Source of the DNA: JAXHTH01 sp034211115
GTDB lineage: Bacteria > Planctomycetota > Phycisphaerae > Phycisphaerales > SM1A02
Length of the DNA stretch: 21,727 nucleotides
Assembly: GCA_034211115.1 (NCBI GenBank)
Contig: JAXHTH010000156.1
Coordinates: 1 to 21,727 of the forward strand
Direction: 5' to 3'
This document shows positions 6,959 to 14,902 of this stretch, piece by piece (the stretch's first letter is position 1; each line of letters starts with the position of its first letter). The notes below the pieces were generated by a model. That model had not been told where the DNA came from. It saw only the letters and a program-made list of their open reading frames with translations, and made no database searches. The position numbers were made by a program, and so were the translations under genes.

Positions 6959-7987
6959 TCAGGGTTTGAAGCGCACGATCTCGGTCGGCGGCTGATGCCA
7001 GTCGGCGGACTGATCCTTGCCTTCCGCCAGGTACCACTGCACCATCTTCTCGATCCCCTCCTCGAGGGGGACGCGCGGCTTGAAGCCAGCCGCCAGGGCC
7101 TTGTCCGCCTCGAACTTCGTCTGCACCGAACACATCTTCCTGATCCGCGCCGAGGAGATCGGCAGGTTCTTTCCCGTCAGGGCGATCACGATGTCGAACG
7201 GCAGGGCGCCGAGCAGGGCCAGCCACATCGGGAAGCGCATCGTGGGCATCGGCTTCCCCAGCGCTCCGTAGACCGTGCGGGTGATCTGCATGCTCGTCAT
7301 GTCCGGCTTCTCGACCCAGTCGTAGACGTCGAAGTCCGATCGGCCGTCCCTGTCCCACAGGAACAGCGTCGCGTCGACGATGTTCTCGATGTAGGAGAGG
7401 CTCTTGATGTTCTCGCCCTTGCCGACGATGAAGTACCGCCCCTGGTGAATCTGCCGGATGAGCGTGTACATGTTGGCGAAGTTGCGGGCGCCGAAGGTGA
7501 CGGTGGGCCGGATGACGAGGCAGCGTCGGCCTTCGCCCCGCTCGGTCCAGGTGCGGAAGATCGCCTCGCCGGCGAGCTTGGACGCGCCGTAGGGCGTGTT
7601 CGGCCGGCACGGCGCCTCCTCGTGATGCGGCTCCGGCGCGTCGCCGTACACCGCGACCGTCGAGTAGAAGCAGATCTCGCGGACGCCCAGCTCGTCCATC
7701 ACGTCGCAGATTGTCCGGGAAGCGGTCTCGTTGACCGAGAAGTAGCACTCGTGCTCGATGCCGAAGTCGTGGTGGGCGGCGGCGAGGTGCAGCACGCGAT
7801 CGCATCCCTCGAACGCGGCGCGGCAGGCGTCGGCGTCGCGGACATCGCCCTTCACGAAGCGCGCGTGCGGCGTGCCGGGGGGCGGGTCGATGAGATCGAA
7901 GATGGTCAGGTCATGTCCGGCCGCGGCGAGCGCCTCGCAGAAGTAGCCCCCGATGAAGCCGGATCCGCCCGTGATGCAGTACTTCAC
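6959..7987 (-). CDS. NAD-dependent epimerase/dehydratase (extended SDR)
   Basis: Encodes 342 residues. Seen: the glycine-rich NAD-binding motif at the very N-terminus (ITGGSGFIGGYF, residues 5-16), acidic residue DLID near 31, HLAAAHHD near 67-74, the catalytic Ser/Thr in FYSTVAVYGD (109-110) and Tyr133-Lys137 in PYGASKLAGE. Start: GTG at 7987 puts the Rossmann strand immediately after the start, as in homologues, with GGAG about 10 bases upstream. An ATG at 8029 would add 14 unconserved residues. Family knowledge: this SDR branch includes UDP-sugar epimerases and 3-beta-hydroxysteroid-type dehydrogenases; I cannot assign the substrate. Context: it lies 88 bp downstream of the GDP-fucose synthase-like gene on the same strand, so both are probably co-transcribed for nucleotide-sugar synthesis. 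Confidence 0.85.
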   Translation of the reverse strand: MKYCITGGSGFIGGYFCEALAAAGHDLTIFDLIDPPPGTPHARFVKGDVRDADACRAAFEGCDRVLHLAAAHHDFGIEHECYFSVNETASRTICDVMDELGVREICFYSTVAVYGDAPEPHHEEAPCRPNTPYGASKLAGEAIFRTWTERGEGRRCLVIRPTVTFGARNFANMYTLIRQIHQGRYFIVGKGENIKSLSYIENIVDATLFLWDRDGRSDFDVYDWVEKPDMTSMQITRTVYGALGKPMPTMRFPMWLALLGALPFDIVIALTGKNLPISSARIRKMCSVQTKFEADKALAAGFKPRVPLEEGIEKMVQWYLAEGKDQSADWHQPPTEIVRFKP

Positions 7988-8075
7988 CGTCCCGTCACTC
8001 CGCTGGCGGCCGGCGGCGGCGTGCCGCATCGGCCCGAACGAATCCTACCAGAACGGGGTTCGGCGCCGGCCGCGA

Positions 8076-9050
8076 TCACGACCGCCTCTCCCCGGCCGTC
8101 TCGTATTGATGCCGGCCCGCGGTCCGCCACCATTCAATCGTATTCTTCAATCCCTGCTCGAACCCCACCTTCGCCTCCCAGTCGAGCAGCGCCTTCGCCC
8201 GGGAGGTGTCCAGGCACCGGCGGGGCTGGCCGTCGGGCTTGCTCTCGTCCCAGCGGACCTCGCCCTCGAAGCCGGTCAGCTTCACGATGAGAGTCACGAG
8301 ATCCTTGATCGTGATCTCCCGGTTCGTCCCGAGGTTGATGGGGGTCGGTTCGTCCATGACCTCGCCGGCCCGGATGATCCCCTCCGCCGCGTCCTCGACG
8401 TAGAGAAACTCCCGGCTGACCCGGCCGGTGCCCCAGACGACGATGTGATCGTCGCCGCGATCCTGCGCCTCCACGCACTTGCGGATGAGGGCGGGGATGA
8501 CGTGGGAGGTCTGGAGGTCGAAGTTGTCGCCGGGGCCGTAGAGGTTGACGGGGAGGAGGAAGGCCCCGTTCAGGCCGTACTGGCGGTGGTAGCCGTCCAG
8601 CATGACCATCGCCGCCTTCTTGGCGACGCCGTAGGGGGCGTTCGTCTCCTCCGGGTAGCCGTTCCAGAGGTCGTCTTCCCGGAACGGGACGGGGGTGAAC
8701 TTCGGGTAGGCGCAGATCGTGCCGACCTGGACGAATTTGTCCAGGCCCGCTTGCCGGGCGTGCTCGATGAGATGCAGGGCCATCGCCATGTTGGCGTAGA
8801 AGTATCGACCGGGATTGGCCAGGTTGGCCCCGATCCCCCCCACCTGGGCGGCGAGATGGATCACCACCTGCGGGTCGAGATCGGCGTACATCGCCTGCAC
8901 CGACGATTCGTCGGTCAGGTCGTATTCGGGCAGATCGGCCACGAGGATGTCCTCACAGCCGCGATCGCGGAGCTTCTCGCACAGCACCCGGCCGAGAAAA
9001 CCCCTCCCGCCGGTGACGACGACACGTTTGCGGCTCAAGTCGGTGGCCAT
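8076..9050 (-). CDS. fcl: GDP-L-fucose synthase
   Basis: Encodes 324 residues. Seen: TGGRGFLG NADP-binding motif (13-20), HLAAQVGGIGANLANPG (65-81), VGTICAYPKFTPVPF (109-123), Tyr140 and Lys144 in APYGVAKK, the segment SHVIPALIRK that carries the conserved His, and a late KPDGQPRRCLD. Family knowledge: GDP-L-fucose synthase (WcaG/Fcl) epimerises and reduces GDP-4-keto-6-deoxymannose to GDP-L-fucose. The E. coli catalytic Ser aligns with Thr111, a common variant, while the Cys of the active site is kept (Cys113). Start: ATG at 9050 has GGAGG ten bases upstream. Context: the partner enzyme Gmd is divergently encoded at 9428, so the pathway is complete here. The gene likely shares an operon with the SDR gene downstream. 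Confidence 0.92.
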   Translation of the reverse strand: MATDLSRKRVVVTGGRGFLGRVLCEKLRDRGCEDILVADLPEYDLTDESSVQAMYADLDPQVVIHLAAQVGGIGANLANPGRYFYANMAMALHLIEHARQAGLDKFVQVGTICAYPKFTPVPFREDDLWNGYPEETNAPYGVAKKAAMVMLDGYHRQYGLNGAFLLPVNLYGPGDNFDLQTSHVIPALIRKCVEAQDRGDDHIVVWGTGRVSREFLYVEDAAEGIIRAGEVMDEPTPINLGTNREITIKDLVTLIVKLTGFEGEVRWDESKPDGQPRRCLDTSRAKALLDWEAKVGFEQGLKNTIEWWRTAGRHQYETAGERRS

Positions 9051-9129
9051 GAGCTGGGATCCTCCGCGATGAGCTTATCGTCTAAAACGGCCGGCCGCAC
9101 GAACGGCGCGGCGGAGAGTCGTCGGCCTG

Positions 9130-9166
9130 CGCCGGGCGGGTGCGGGCGAGTCGGACCCGCCCGGCG
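9130..9166. repeat. Perfect 12-bp inverted repeat upstream of fcl
   Basis: CGCCGGGCGGGT at 9130-9141 and ACCCGCCCGGCG at 9155-9166 are exact reverse complements around a 13-base spacer. The all-GC-rich stem would be very stable in RNA. It lies about 80 bp upstream of the fcl start codon, in its leader or promoter region. It could be a leader hairpin or an operator; there is no T-tract. Confidence 0.6.
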
Positions 9167-9190
9167 GCGGGGCGTCTGATAACCGCTCCG

Positions 9191-9287
9191 GCCCCCGGAT
9201 CGCCCCCGGATCGCCCCCGGATCGCCCCCGGACCGCCCCCGGACCGCCCCCGGATCGCGCCCGGATCGCGCCCGATCGCCCCCGGCC
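9191..9287. repeat. 11-bp tandem repeat, about nine copies
   Basis: The unit GCCCCCGGATC repeats head to tail from 9191. Copies 1-3 and 6 are identical, copies 4-5 carry one T-to-C change (GGACC), copy 7 reads GCGCCCGGATC, and the last two are 10-bp degenerate forms. The 11-bp period is close to one helical turn. It is placed between divergent promoters and is probably non-coding. It could be a protein-binding array or simply a slippage-prone minisatellite. Confidence 0.85.
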
Positions 9288-9346
9288 CGGTCGCGCGCCG
9301 CCGCCGGCACGATGATCGCCCGCCCGCGTTCGGTTACTTTGCAGGA

Positions 9347-9387
9347 ACCGGCCCGCGGTGCCGATCGTCTTGAATACCGCGGCCGGT
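9347..9387 (+). promoter_or_regulatory. Long imperfect hairpin in the gmd leader
   Basis: ACCGGCCCGCGGT at 9347-9359 pairs with ACCGCGGCCGGT at 9376-9387 with a single-base bulge around a 16-base loop. It ends 40 bp before the gmd ATG, so it is likely transcribed as part of its 5' leader. No T-tract follows. Function is not known; attenuation or mRNA stabilisation are possible. Confidence 0.4.
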
Positions 9388-9427
9388 CCCGTTCGGCCCG
9401 GCCTTCCCTCATTCATCGGACACGACC

Positions 9428-10489
<1,062 letters not shown>

Positions 10490-10506
10490 GTTCGTCCCTG
10501 ATCGTC

Positions 10507-11055
10507 TCAGCCTTCGAGGCTGATCCGGCCGCCGATGAGGTTGGAGGCGTCGGGCTGATCCCGACCCGTTCGGTCCGCGTCGGAACGGGCGCCGTCGCTT
10601 CGGTCCCCGCCGGTCGGGGGCGGGGCGGCGGAGACCCGGTCGGCGATGTCGGAGGCGGCCGCGGCGCCGGAGACGTTCTCGTCGGCCATCTGCTGCATGA
10701 GCAGGCTCCAGGTCTCCCGCTCGTACCGGAGCAGGTCCAGCACCTCGTCGGCGATGGCCGTGTCCTTCTCGATGCACGCCTTGATCAGCCGGGTGTACAT
10801 GAAGGTGTAGAGCCCGGAGAGCTTGGCGCAGAGCTCGGGCTCCTTCTCCGGCTCCAGGCCGTTGAGCAGTTCCATGAGGATGTTCTGGCAGCGGGAGATG
10901 CCGTTATAGGACGTTTCGTAATCCCGGCTCTCCAGCCCCGCCTTGCCCTGTTCGAGGAACTTGATCGCCCCGTCCAGGAGCATGAGCCGCAGCTCCGCGG
11001 GCGAGGCGGTCATCACTTTCGTGCGCAGATACGGATTGGGCGCGGTGGTGGTCAT
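10507..11055 (-). CDS. fliS: Flagellar secretion chaperone FliS with C-terminal extension
   Basis: Encodes 182 residues. Seen: the FliS helical core in residues 1-125, beginning with NPYLRTKVMTASPAELRLML, then the helix with YNGISRCQNILMELLNGL, LYTFMYTRLIKACIEKD and LRYERETWSLLMQQM. Family knowledge: FliS binds the C-terminus of flagellin in the cytoplasm, prevents early polymerisation and delivers it to the type III export gate. Usual length is about 125-135 residues. Residues 130-182 here are an Ala/Asp/Arg/Gly-rich, probably disordered tail ending in IGGRISLEG. Context: it follows fliD by 64 bp in the same direction, the classic fliD-fliS order. A short hairpin (10507-10523) overlaps its stop, facing the convergent gmd. 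Confidence 0.9.
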   Translation of the reverse strand: MTTTAPNPYLRTKVMTASPAELRLMLLDGAIKFLEQGKAGLESRDYETSYNGISRCQNILMELLNGLEPEKEPELCAKLSGLYTFMYTRLIKACIEKDTAIADEVLDLLRYERETWSLLMQQMADENVSGAAAASDIADRVSAAPPPTGGDRSDGARSDADRTGRDQPDASNLIGGRISLEG

Positions 11056-11119
11056 AACCGTGCTTCTATCGGCACTTGCGACCGCGGGGTTTCGTTTCCG
11101 ATTCGGCGGGCGGGAAAAA

Positions 11120-14100
11120 TCAGAGCCCGAAGAGCGAATTCGTCGACGCGGAGATGCTGGTGAGCGAGGCCAGCGAGTTGGCCTGGGACTGGAGCTGGGC
11201 CAGGGCCCGCTCCATGTTCGCGAACTCGAGCGTGAGCCGCTCCCGCTTGGCCTCCAGCTTCACGTCGATGGCCTCGATCCGATTCTCGAGCAAGTCGATC
11301 CGGTCCTGGTACGACTCCTGGGCCCGGGTCATCGTGCCGTCGAACGAATCGGTCAGATCCTCCAGCAGCCGGTCGAAGAGGCTGCCGAACCCCAGCGCGT
11401 TATAGGTCGTTTCCGAGGTGTCGACGCTGATGCCGTCGCCGAGCTCCTCGGACGAGGAGTCGGTCACGTCGTAGGCGGCGAAGAGGTTCTCGACCGCTTC
11501 CGGATCCTCGGCGTATGCCTCGCGGAAGGCGGTCTGGTCGAAGGTCAGCTCGCCGCTGCTGTTGATCCCGATGCCGACCTGGCTGAGGTACTGGAATGAG
11601 GTGTCCAGGTTCAGCGCCTTGCCGCTGACGACGCGGTAGAGGGCATCGCTGACCGTGCGTGTCGTCCCGTTGCCCAGGAGGACGCCCTTCTCCTCGGTGT
11701 CGACGTCGAAGAAGTCGTAATCGTTGATGCGGCCGACCACGTCGTTGAAGGTCGTGACGAACTGCTTGACGGCCTCGACGATCGATTCCTCGTCCCGGCT
11801 GACGGTGAGGGTGACCGCCTCGTCACTGGCCTTGTGCAGGTCGATGGAGACCCCCTCGATGACGTCATCGAGGGTGTTGCTGTCGCTGGTGACGAGGAAT
11901 CCGTCCTCGGGGTTATCGGACCCGAAGAAGACCTTGGCATCGCGCCCCTCCGACAGGGCGGACAGGCCGAGATCGACGCCGCCGGTGTCGATGATCAGTT
12001 CCCCCGCCCGGCCGCTGATCGAGGAGGTGAGGCTCATGCGATAGGGCGTCGCGCCGCCGCCGGTGTTCAGCAGCGTGGCGCTGACGGGGATGCTCGCGTC
12101 GTTGATCTTCTCGATCACCTCGGCCAGCGTGTCGCTGGTGGTGAGATCCACCGACGCCTCGTAAGAGCCGTCGATGGAGCCGCCCTCGATGTCTTCCGAC
12201 TCGCCGAGGATATTCAGGTCGGCGGCGGCGGTGCCGCTGACGGTTTCGACCTTGATGGCCACGAACGGCGTCTCGCCGGGGAAGCCGGTGAGATCTTCCT
12301 CGATGATGAGGCCGTCGCCGTTGTCGTTCACGCGGGCGTTGACGGCCAGCCCCTTGGAGTTGATCTCGCGAACAACGTCGTAGAGGGTCCGCTCGTCGCC
12401 GCCGATGTTGACGGTGGCGCTGCTGCCCAGGCCGTCGGTGATGCGGAAGCTGCCCGTCCCCACTCCCCGGCCGTAGTTGAGCTCGCTGAGCTTCTTCGCG
12501 TTGGACACGTACTGGAGTTGGAGGTTTGTGCCCTGGACGGTGGTGTCGGCGACGTCGGCCTCGAGGCCCAGCGCGGTCGCCCCGTCGCCGCTGATGGTGA
12601 GATTGTTCGTCCCGCCGGACGTGTCGGTCACGAGCAGCCCGTTGCCCGAGGCGTTGAGGCCGATCTCGACGTCGACCCCGTTGGCCGCGGCTTCCTCGTT
12701 GAGGAACGTCATCAGCTCGCTGAGCGATTCGTACGTGTCGAGGGTGACGACGGTGAACTCGTCGTTGTCGCGATCGGAGATGGTGATGGTGGTGGCGCCG
12801 TCCAGCCCGTCGCCGCCGTTGAGTGATTTCACGAGCACGCTGTCGATCGCCCCGAGCAGGCGGTCGCCGTTGAGGGTGGCGGAGGCGACGCCGCCGGCGC
12901 CGGTGTCGATGCCGAGGTCCGACGCCGCGTCCGGATTGCTCCCGGTCGAGGTGACGATCAGGTTGTTGAGGACGGATCCGGTGGTGTCCTCGATTCTGAG
13001 ACTGAGTCCGTCGGCGGCGATCGAGGCGACGACCCTGCCGCCGTTGCCGTCGGCGTTGTTGATGCGCTCGATGACGTCCTCGATGGTGGTCGCGGCGGGG
13101 CTGTCGATGTTGCTGGGGACGACCTCGCCCTCGTACTCGTCGGCGTCCACGCCGGTCTCGTTGAGGATGCCCAGGTCTTCGGCGGCGTCGGTGCCGCTGT
13201 CATCGGTGCCCTGGATCTTGAGGTAACTGCTGCTCTCGCCGGTGTTGTCGACGACCTTGAAGTGATCGCCGTCGACGATCTCGAGGGTGATGTCGCCGCC
13301 CGTCTCGCTCTCGATGCGCGTCTTCAGCCCCCCCACCGTGGTCAGTCCGCTCAGATCGACCTCGTGCTCGGTGCCCGAGCGATCAGTGAACCTGATGTCG
13401 GCGGTGTCGTAGTCATCGTCGATGGTGATGCCTTCGCCGTTGTTGAGATCGGCGAGCAGGGTGTCGTCCGTGATGTCCTCGTCGATGCGTCCGAGGTCGA
13501 CATCGAAGCTGACGCCGTCGCGGGCGGTGATGGACAGGTCGTTGACGTTGTTGCGCACGAGGACGCCGTTGCCGTCGTTGAGGGTGCTCAGCGCGGTGTT
13601 GTTGCCGATGTAGTTGACGCCGGAGCCGGTGAGGGTGTCGCCCGCGGCGCTGCCGGCGATGCCGAGGTCGGTGGCGGTGGTGTCGCCGGAGGCGTTGGTG
13701 ACGGTGAGCGTGCCCGCCCCGCCGGAGGTGTCGGTGATGACGAGGTGATCGCCGTCCACGCTCGCGGTGACGGAGATGTCCTCCTCGTCGTTGATGCGCT
13801 CGAGCACTTCGTCGACGGAGGTGACGTCGGTGAGGTCGATGGTGGCGGAGTTGCCGGCACGATCGTTGATGATGATCGACCCGCGGTCGATGCCCGCCCC
13901 CCCATTGAGATCCTCCAGCGCGGTCTGGCGCGACAGCCGGCCGTTGCCGAACTCGAAGGAGATGTTGTCGAGGCCGAGCGGGTCGGCGTCGGTCGAGGCA
14001 TAGCCCTGCGTGATCTGCTGGCTGGTGGAGACGAGCTGCTTGACGATGAACTTGAACGAGCCGGGCTCGGCGCTCGTGCTCGCGGTGCCCGAGAGCACTT

Positions 14101-14344
14101 CCGAGTTGCTGCTCGTGGCGAGGGCGGACTGGAAGATCCTGTCGATGCGGAAGGCGCGGGAGGCGGTCTTGAAGTTGAGCAGCCGGGCGTTGATGTCCAT
14201 CAGCGCCGTCTGCTCCGCCTGCAGCGTGGCGATGCGCTGCTGGAGGGAGGATTTGCCCGCTTCGTCGATGGCGAGGTAGGCGTCGATCAGGCTGGCGGTG
14301 TCGATGCCGCTGATCAGGCCGGTGCCGGTGGTGATGGTTCCCAT
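11120..14344 (-). CDS. fliD: Giant flagellar cap protein FliD (HAP2) with hook-IN repeats
   Basis: Encodes 1074 residues, about twice the usual 450-500. Seen: the N-terminal FliD domain (ISGIDTASLIDAYLA near 11-25, a coiled coil to about residue 60, GSFKFIVKQLVSTSQQ near 95-110) and a C-terminal domain from about 800 to 1074 that ends in a long coiled coil (1008-1060) and NSLFGL. Between them, residues about 143-800 hold five to six diverged units of the flagellin hook-IN type. The typical pattern is LxxLNxGxGI, then DRxGxxATIDL, VDEVxxRIN, DGxxLxITDTSGG and DLGI, at roughly 143-232, 252-395, 415-480, 505-600, 618-715 and 728-800. Family knowledge: FliD caps the filament tip and promotes flagellin folding; hook-IN insertions form exposed domains. 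The start has GAGGAG six bases upstream. Acidic, Thr/Ser-rich composition suits an extracellular protein. Confidence 0.92.
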   Translation of the reverse strand: MGTITTGTGLISGIDTASLIDAYLAIDEAGKSSLQQRIATLQAEQTALMDINARLLNFKTASRAFRIDRIFQSALATSSNSEVLSGTASTSAEPGSFKFIVKQLVSTSQQITQGYASTDADPLGLDNISFEFGNGRLSRQTALEDLNGGAGIDRGSIIINDRAGNSATIDLTDVTSVDEVLERINDEEDISVTASVDGDHLVITDTSGGAGTLTVTNASGDTTATDLGIAGSAAGDTLTGSGVNYIGNNTALSTLNDGNGVLVRNNVNDLSITARDGVSFDVDLGRIDEDITDDTLLADLNNGEGITIDDDYDTADIRFTDRSGTEHEVDLSGLTTVGGLKTRIESETGGDITLEIVDGDHFKVVDNTGESSSYLKIQGTDDSGTDAAEDLGILNETGVDADEYEGEVVPSNIDSPAATTIEDVIERINNADGNGGRVVASIAADGLSLRIEDTTGSVLNNLIVTSTGSNPDAASDLGIDTGAGGVASATLNGDRLLGAIDSVLVKSLNGGDGLDGATTITISDRDNDEFTVVTLDTYESLSELMTFLNEEAAANGVDVEIGLNASGNGLLVTDTSGGTNNLTISGDGATALGLEADVADTTVQGTNLQLQYVSNAKKLSELNYGRGVGTGSFRITDGLGSSATVNIGGDERTLYDVVREINSKGLAVNARVNDNGDGLIIEEDLTGFPGETPFVAIKVETVSGTAAADLNILGESEDIEGGSIDGSYEASVDLTTSDTLAEVIEKINDASIPVSATLLNTGGGATPYRMSLTSSISGRAGELIIDTGGVDLGLSALSEGRDAKVFFGSDNPEDGFLVTSDSNTLDDVIEGVSIDLHKASDEAVTLTVSRDEESIVEAVKQFVTTFNDVVGRINDYDFFDVDTEEKGVLLGNGTTRTVSDALYRVVSGKALNLDTSFQYLSQVGIGINSSGELTFDQTAFREAYAEDPEAVENLFAAYDVTDSSSEELGDGISVDTSETTYNALGFGSLFDRLLEDLTDSFDGTMTRAQESYQDRIDLLENRIEAIDVKLEAKRERLTLEFANMERALAQLQSQANSLASLTSISASTNSLFGL

Positions 14345-14362
14345 CTGTGTCTCCTCGTCCGC

Positions 14363-14572
14363 TCAGGCCGCTCGGTTCCAGGCGTCGTCGCCGCCCGCCG
14401 GGGCCGGCCACGTGGGCTGCGTGAAGCCCAGGCGGCGCAGGGCGAGCATGTCCGACGCCCAGCAGGCAAGGGTTCGACCGAACAGCCGCCGGGCGCGGGC
14501 GACGGCGCGATCGGCCTCCTCCCGTCCGGGAAGAACGATGCGCCTCGCGCTGTGCGGGTCGGATTCCTGCAT
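14363..14572 (-). CDS. Small hypothetical protein upstream of fliD
   Basis: I do not recognise this 69-residue ORF. Seen: codon use matches the neighbours (strong G/C at third positions), and it ends 18 bp before fliD, leaving just the fliD ribosome-binding site. The central part (residues 17-50) looks like an amphipathic helix rich in Arg, Ala and Glu with LFGRTLACWASDMLALRRLG. The C-terminal 18 residues are Pro/Gly/Ala-rich. No signal peptide is seen. Its position suggests co-transcription with fliD-fliS and a minor flagellar or regulatory role, but that is inference. The start is uncertain: AGGA sits very close to the ATG. The frame stays open further upstream to 14842 but that part looks non-coding. 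Confidence 0.5.
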   Translation of the reverse strand: MQESDPHSARRIVLPGREEADRAVARARRLFGRTLACWASDMLALRRLGFTQPTWPAPAGGDDAWNRAA

Positions 14573-14590
14573 GTCCTGCTCGGGAGTTCC

Positions 14591-14606
14591 TGCAAACGGC
14601 ACGCCA
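14591..14606 (-). promoter_or_regulatory. Candidate sigma-54 promoter for the fliD group
   Basis: Read on the minus strand the site is TGGCGTGCCGTTTGCA. It has the -24 GG and -12 GC dinucleotides exactly 12 bases apart, and matches the consensus TGGCACG-N4-TTGCA except at two positions. It points toward the small ORF, fliD and fliS. The predicted start would be near 14580, which leaves almost no leader for the small ORF but a normal one for fliD. Sigma-54 control of flagellar genes is known in many bacteria. It could be a chance match. Confidence 0.35.
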
Positions 14607-14843
14607 CGGTCGCCCTGCCCCGTCGGCGCGCCTTTTGCAAAGCCGAGGGGGCGCAGCGATATCGCGACCCCTCTGCATCGGCTCGCGGGGTCCGGTGCTT
14701 TGCCCGGATTTGCGCCGCGTGAGCGCAAAATCCGCCTGGGGTCGTTTCCGAGTGCGCCGATGGCGCGACGCCCCCGCCCGTGGCGCGCCGGTGCCGCCCG
14801 CGCCCGGCGGCGTGGCGATTGATCCTCGGGCGGGCGGGCCACG

Positions 14844-14873
14844 AAAAAAGCCCGCCGAGCGGAATCGGCGGGC
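14844..14873 (-). terminator. Intrinsic terminator of the nucleoid-protein gene
   Basis: On the minus strand a perfect 9-bp GC-rich stem (GCCCGCCGA and TCGGCGGGC, 6-base loop) is followed directly by six T. It lies about 30 bp after the stop codon of the lysine-rich nucleoid protein and in the right direction. This is the clearest rho-independent terminator in the window and insulates the flagellar group from that gene. Confidence 0.88.
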
Positions 14874-14902
14874 GCGGAGGCGGGGCCTGGTCGGACCGTC
14901 GC

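Larger units (their letters stand above)
9051..9427. promoter_or_regulatory. fcl-gmd divergent intergenic region
   Basis: This 377-bp region separates the leftward fcl from the rightward gmd and should carry both promoters. It is unusually structured: a perfect 12-bp inverted repeat at 9130-9166, an 11-bp tandem repeat at 9191-9287, and a long imperfect hairpin at 9347-9387. No convincing sigma-70 hexamer pair was found. Open frames that cross it look like repeat shadows (Gly/Arg/Asp/Pro-rich) and I do not call them genes. Confidence 0.45.
14573..14902. other. Non-coding gap between the flagellar group and the nucleoid-protein gene
   Basis: This 330-bp stretch has no credible gene. It holds the terminator of the nucleoid-protein gene (14844-14873), the sigma-54-like site (14591-14606) and an imperfect hairpin at 14706-14733 (GGATTTGCGC and GCGCAAAATCC around a 7-base loop, one bulge). 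The rest shows nothing I can assign. Confidence 0.5.

Noticed and set aside
6920..9179. Long plus-strand open frames opposite the SDR and fcl genes
   Set aside because: Both opposite-strand genes have clear motifs; these frames look like antisense shadows.
9191..9287. CRISPR array
   Set aside because: The 11-bp units are contiguous without spacers, and no cas gene is present.
9035..9416. Minus-strand open frames across the 11-bp repeat
   Set aside because: The translation is repeat-derived Gly/Arg/Asp/Pro and two frames are open equally, as expected from a tandem repeat without stops.
10507..10523. Terminator between gmd and fliS (7-bp stem, 3-base loop)
   Set aside because: It has no T-tract on either side and overlaps the fliS stop; too weak to call.
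11834..14722. Long open frames opposite fliD on the plus strand (for example 13262-14722 and 11834-12826)
   Set aside because: They are low-complexity Gly/Ala/Val/Asp-rich shadows caused by high third-position GC in fliD, with no recognisable domain.
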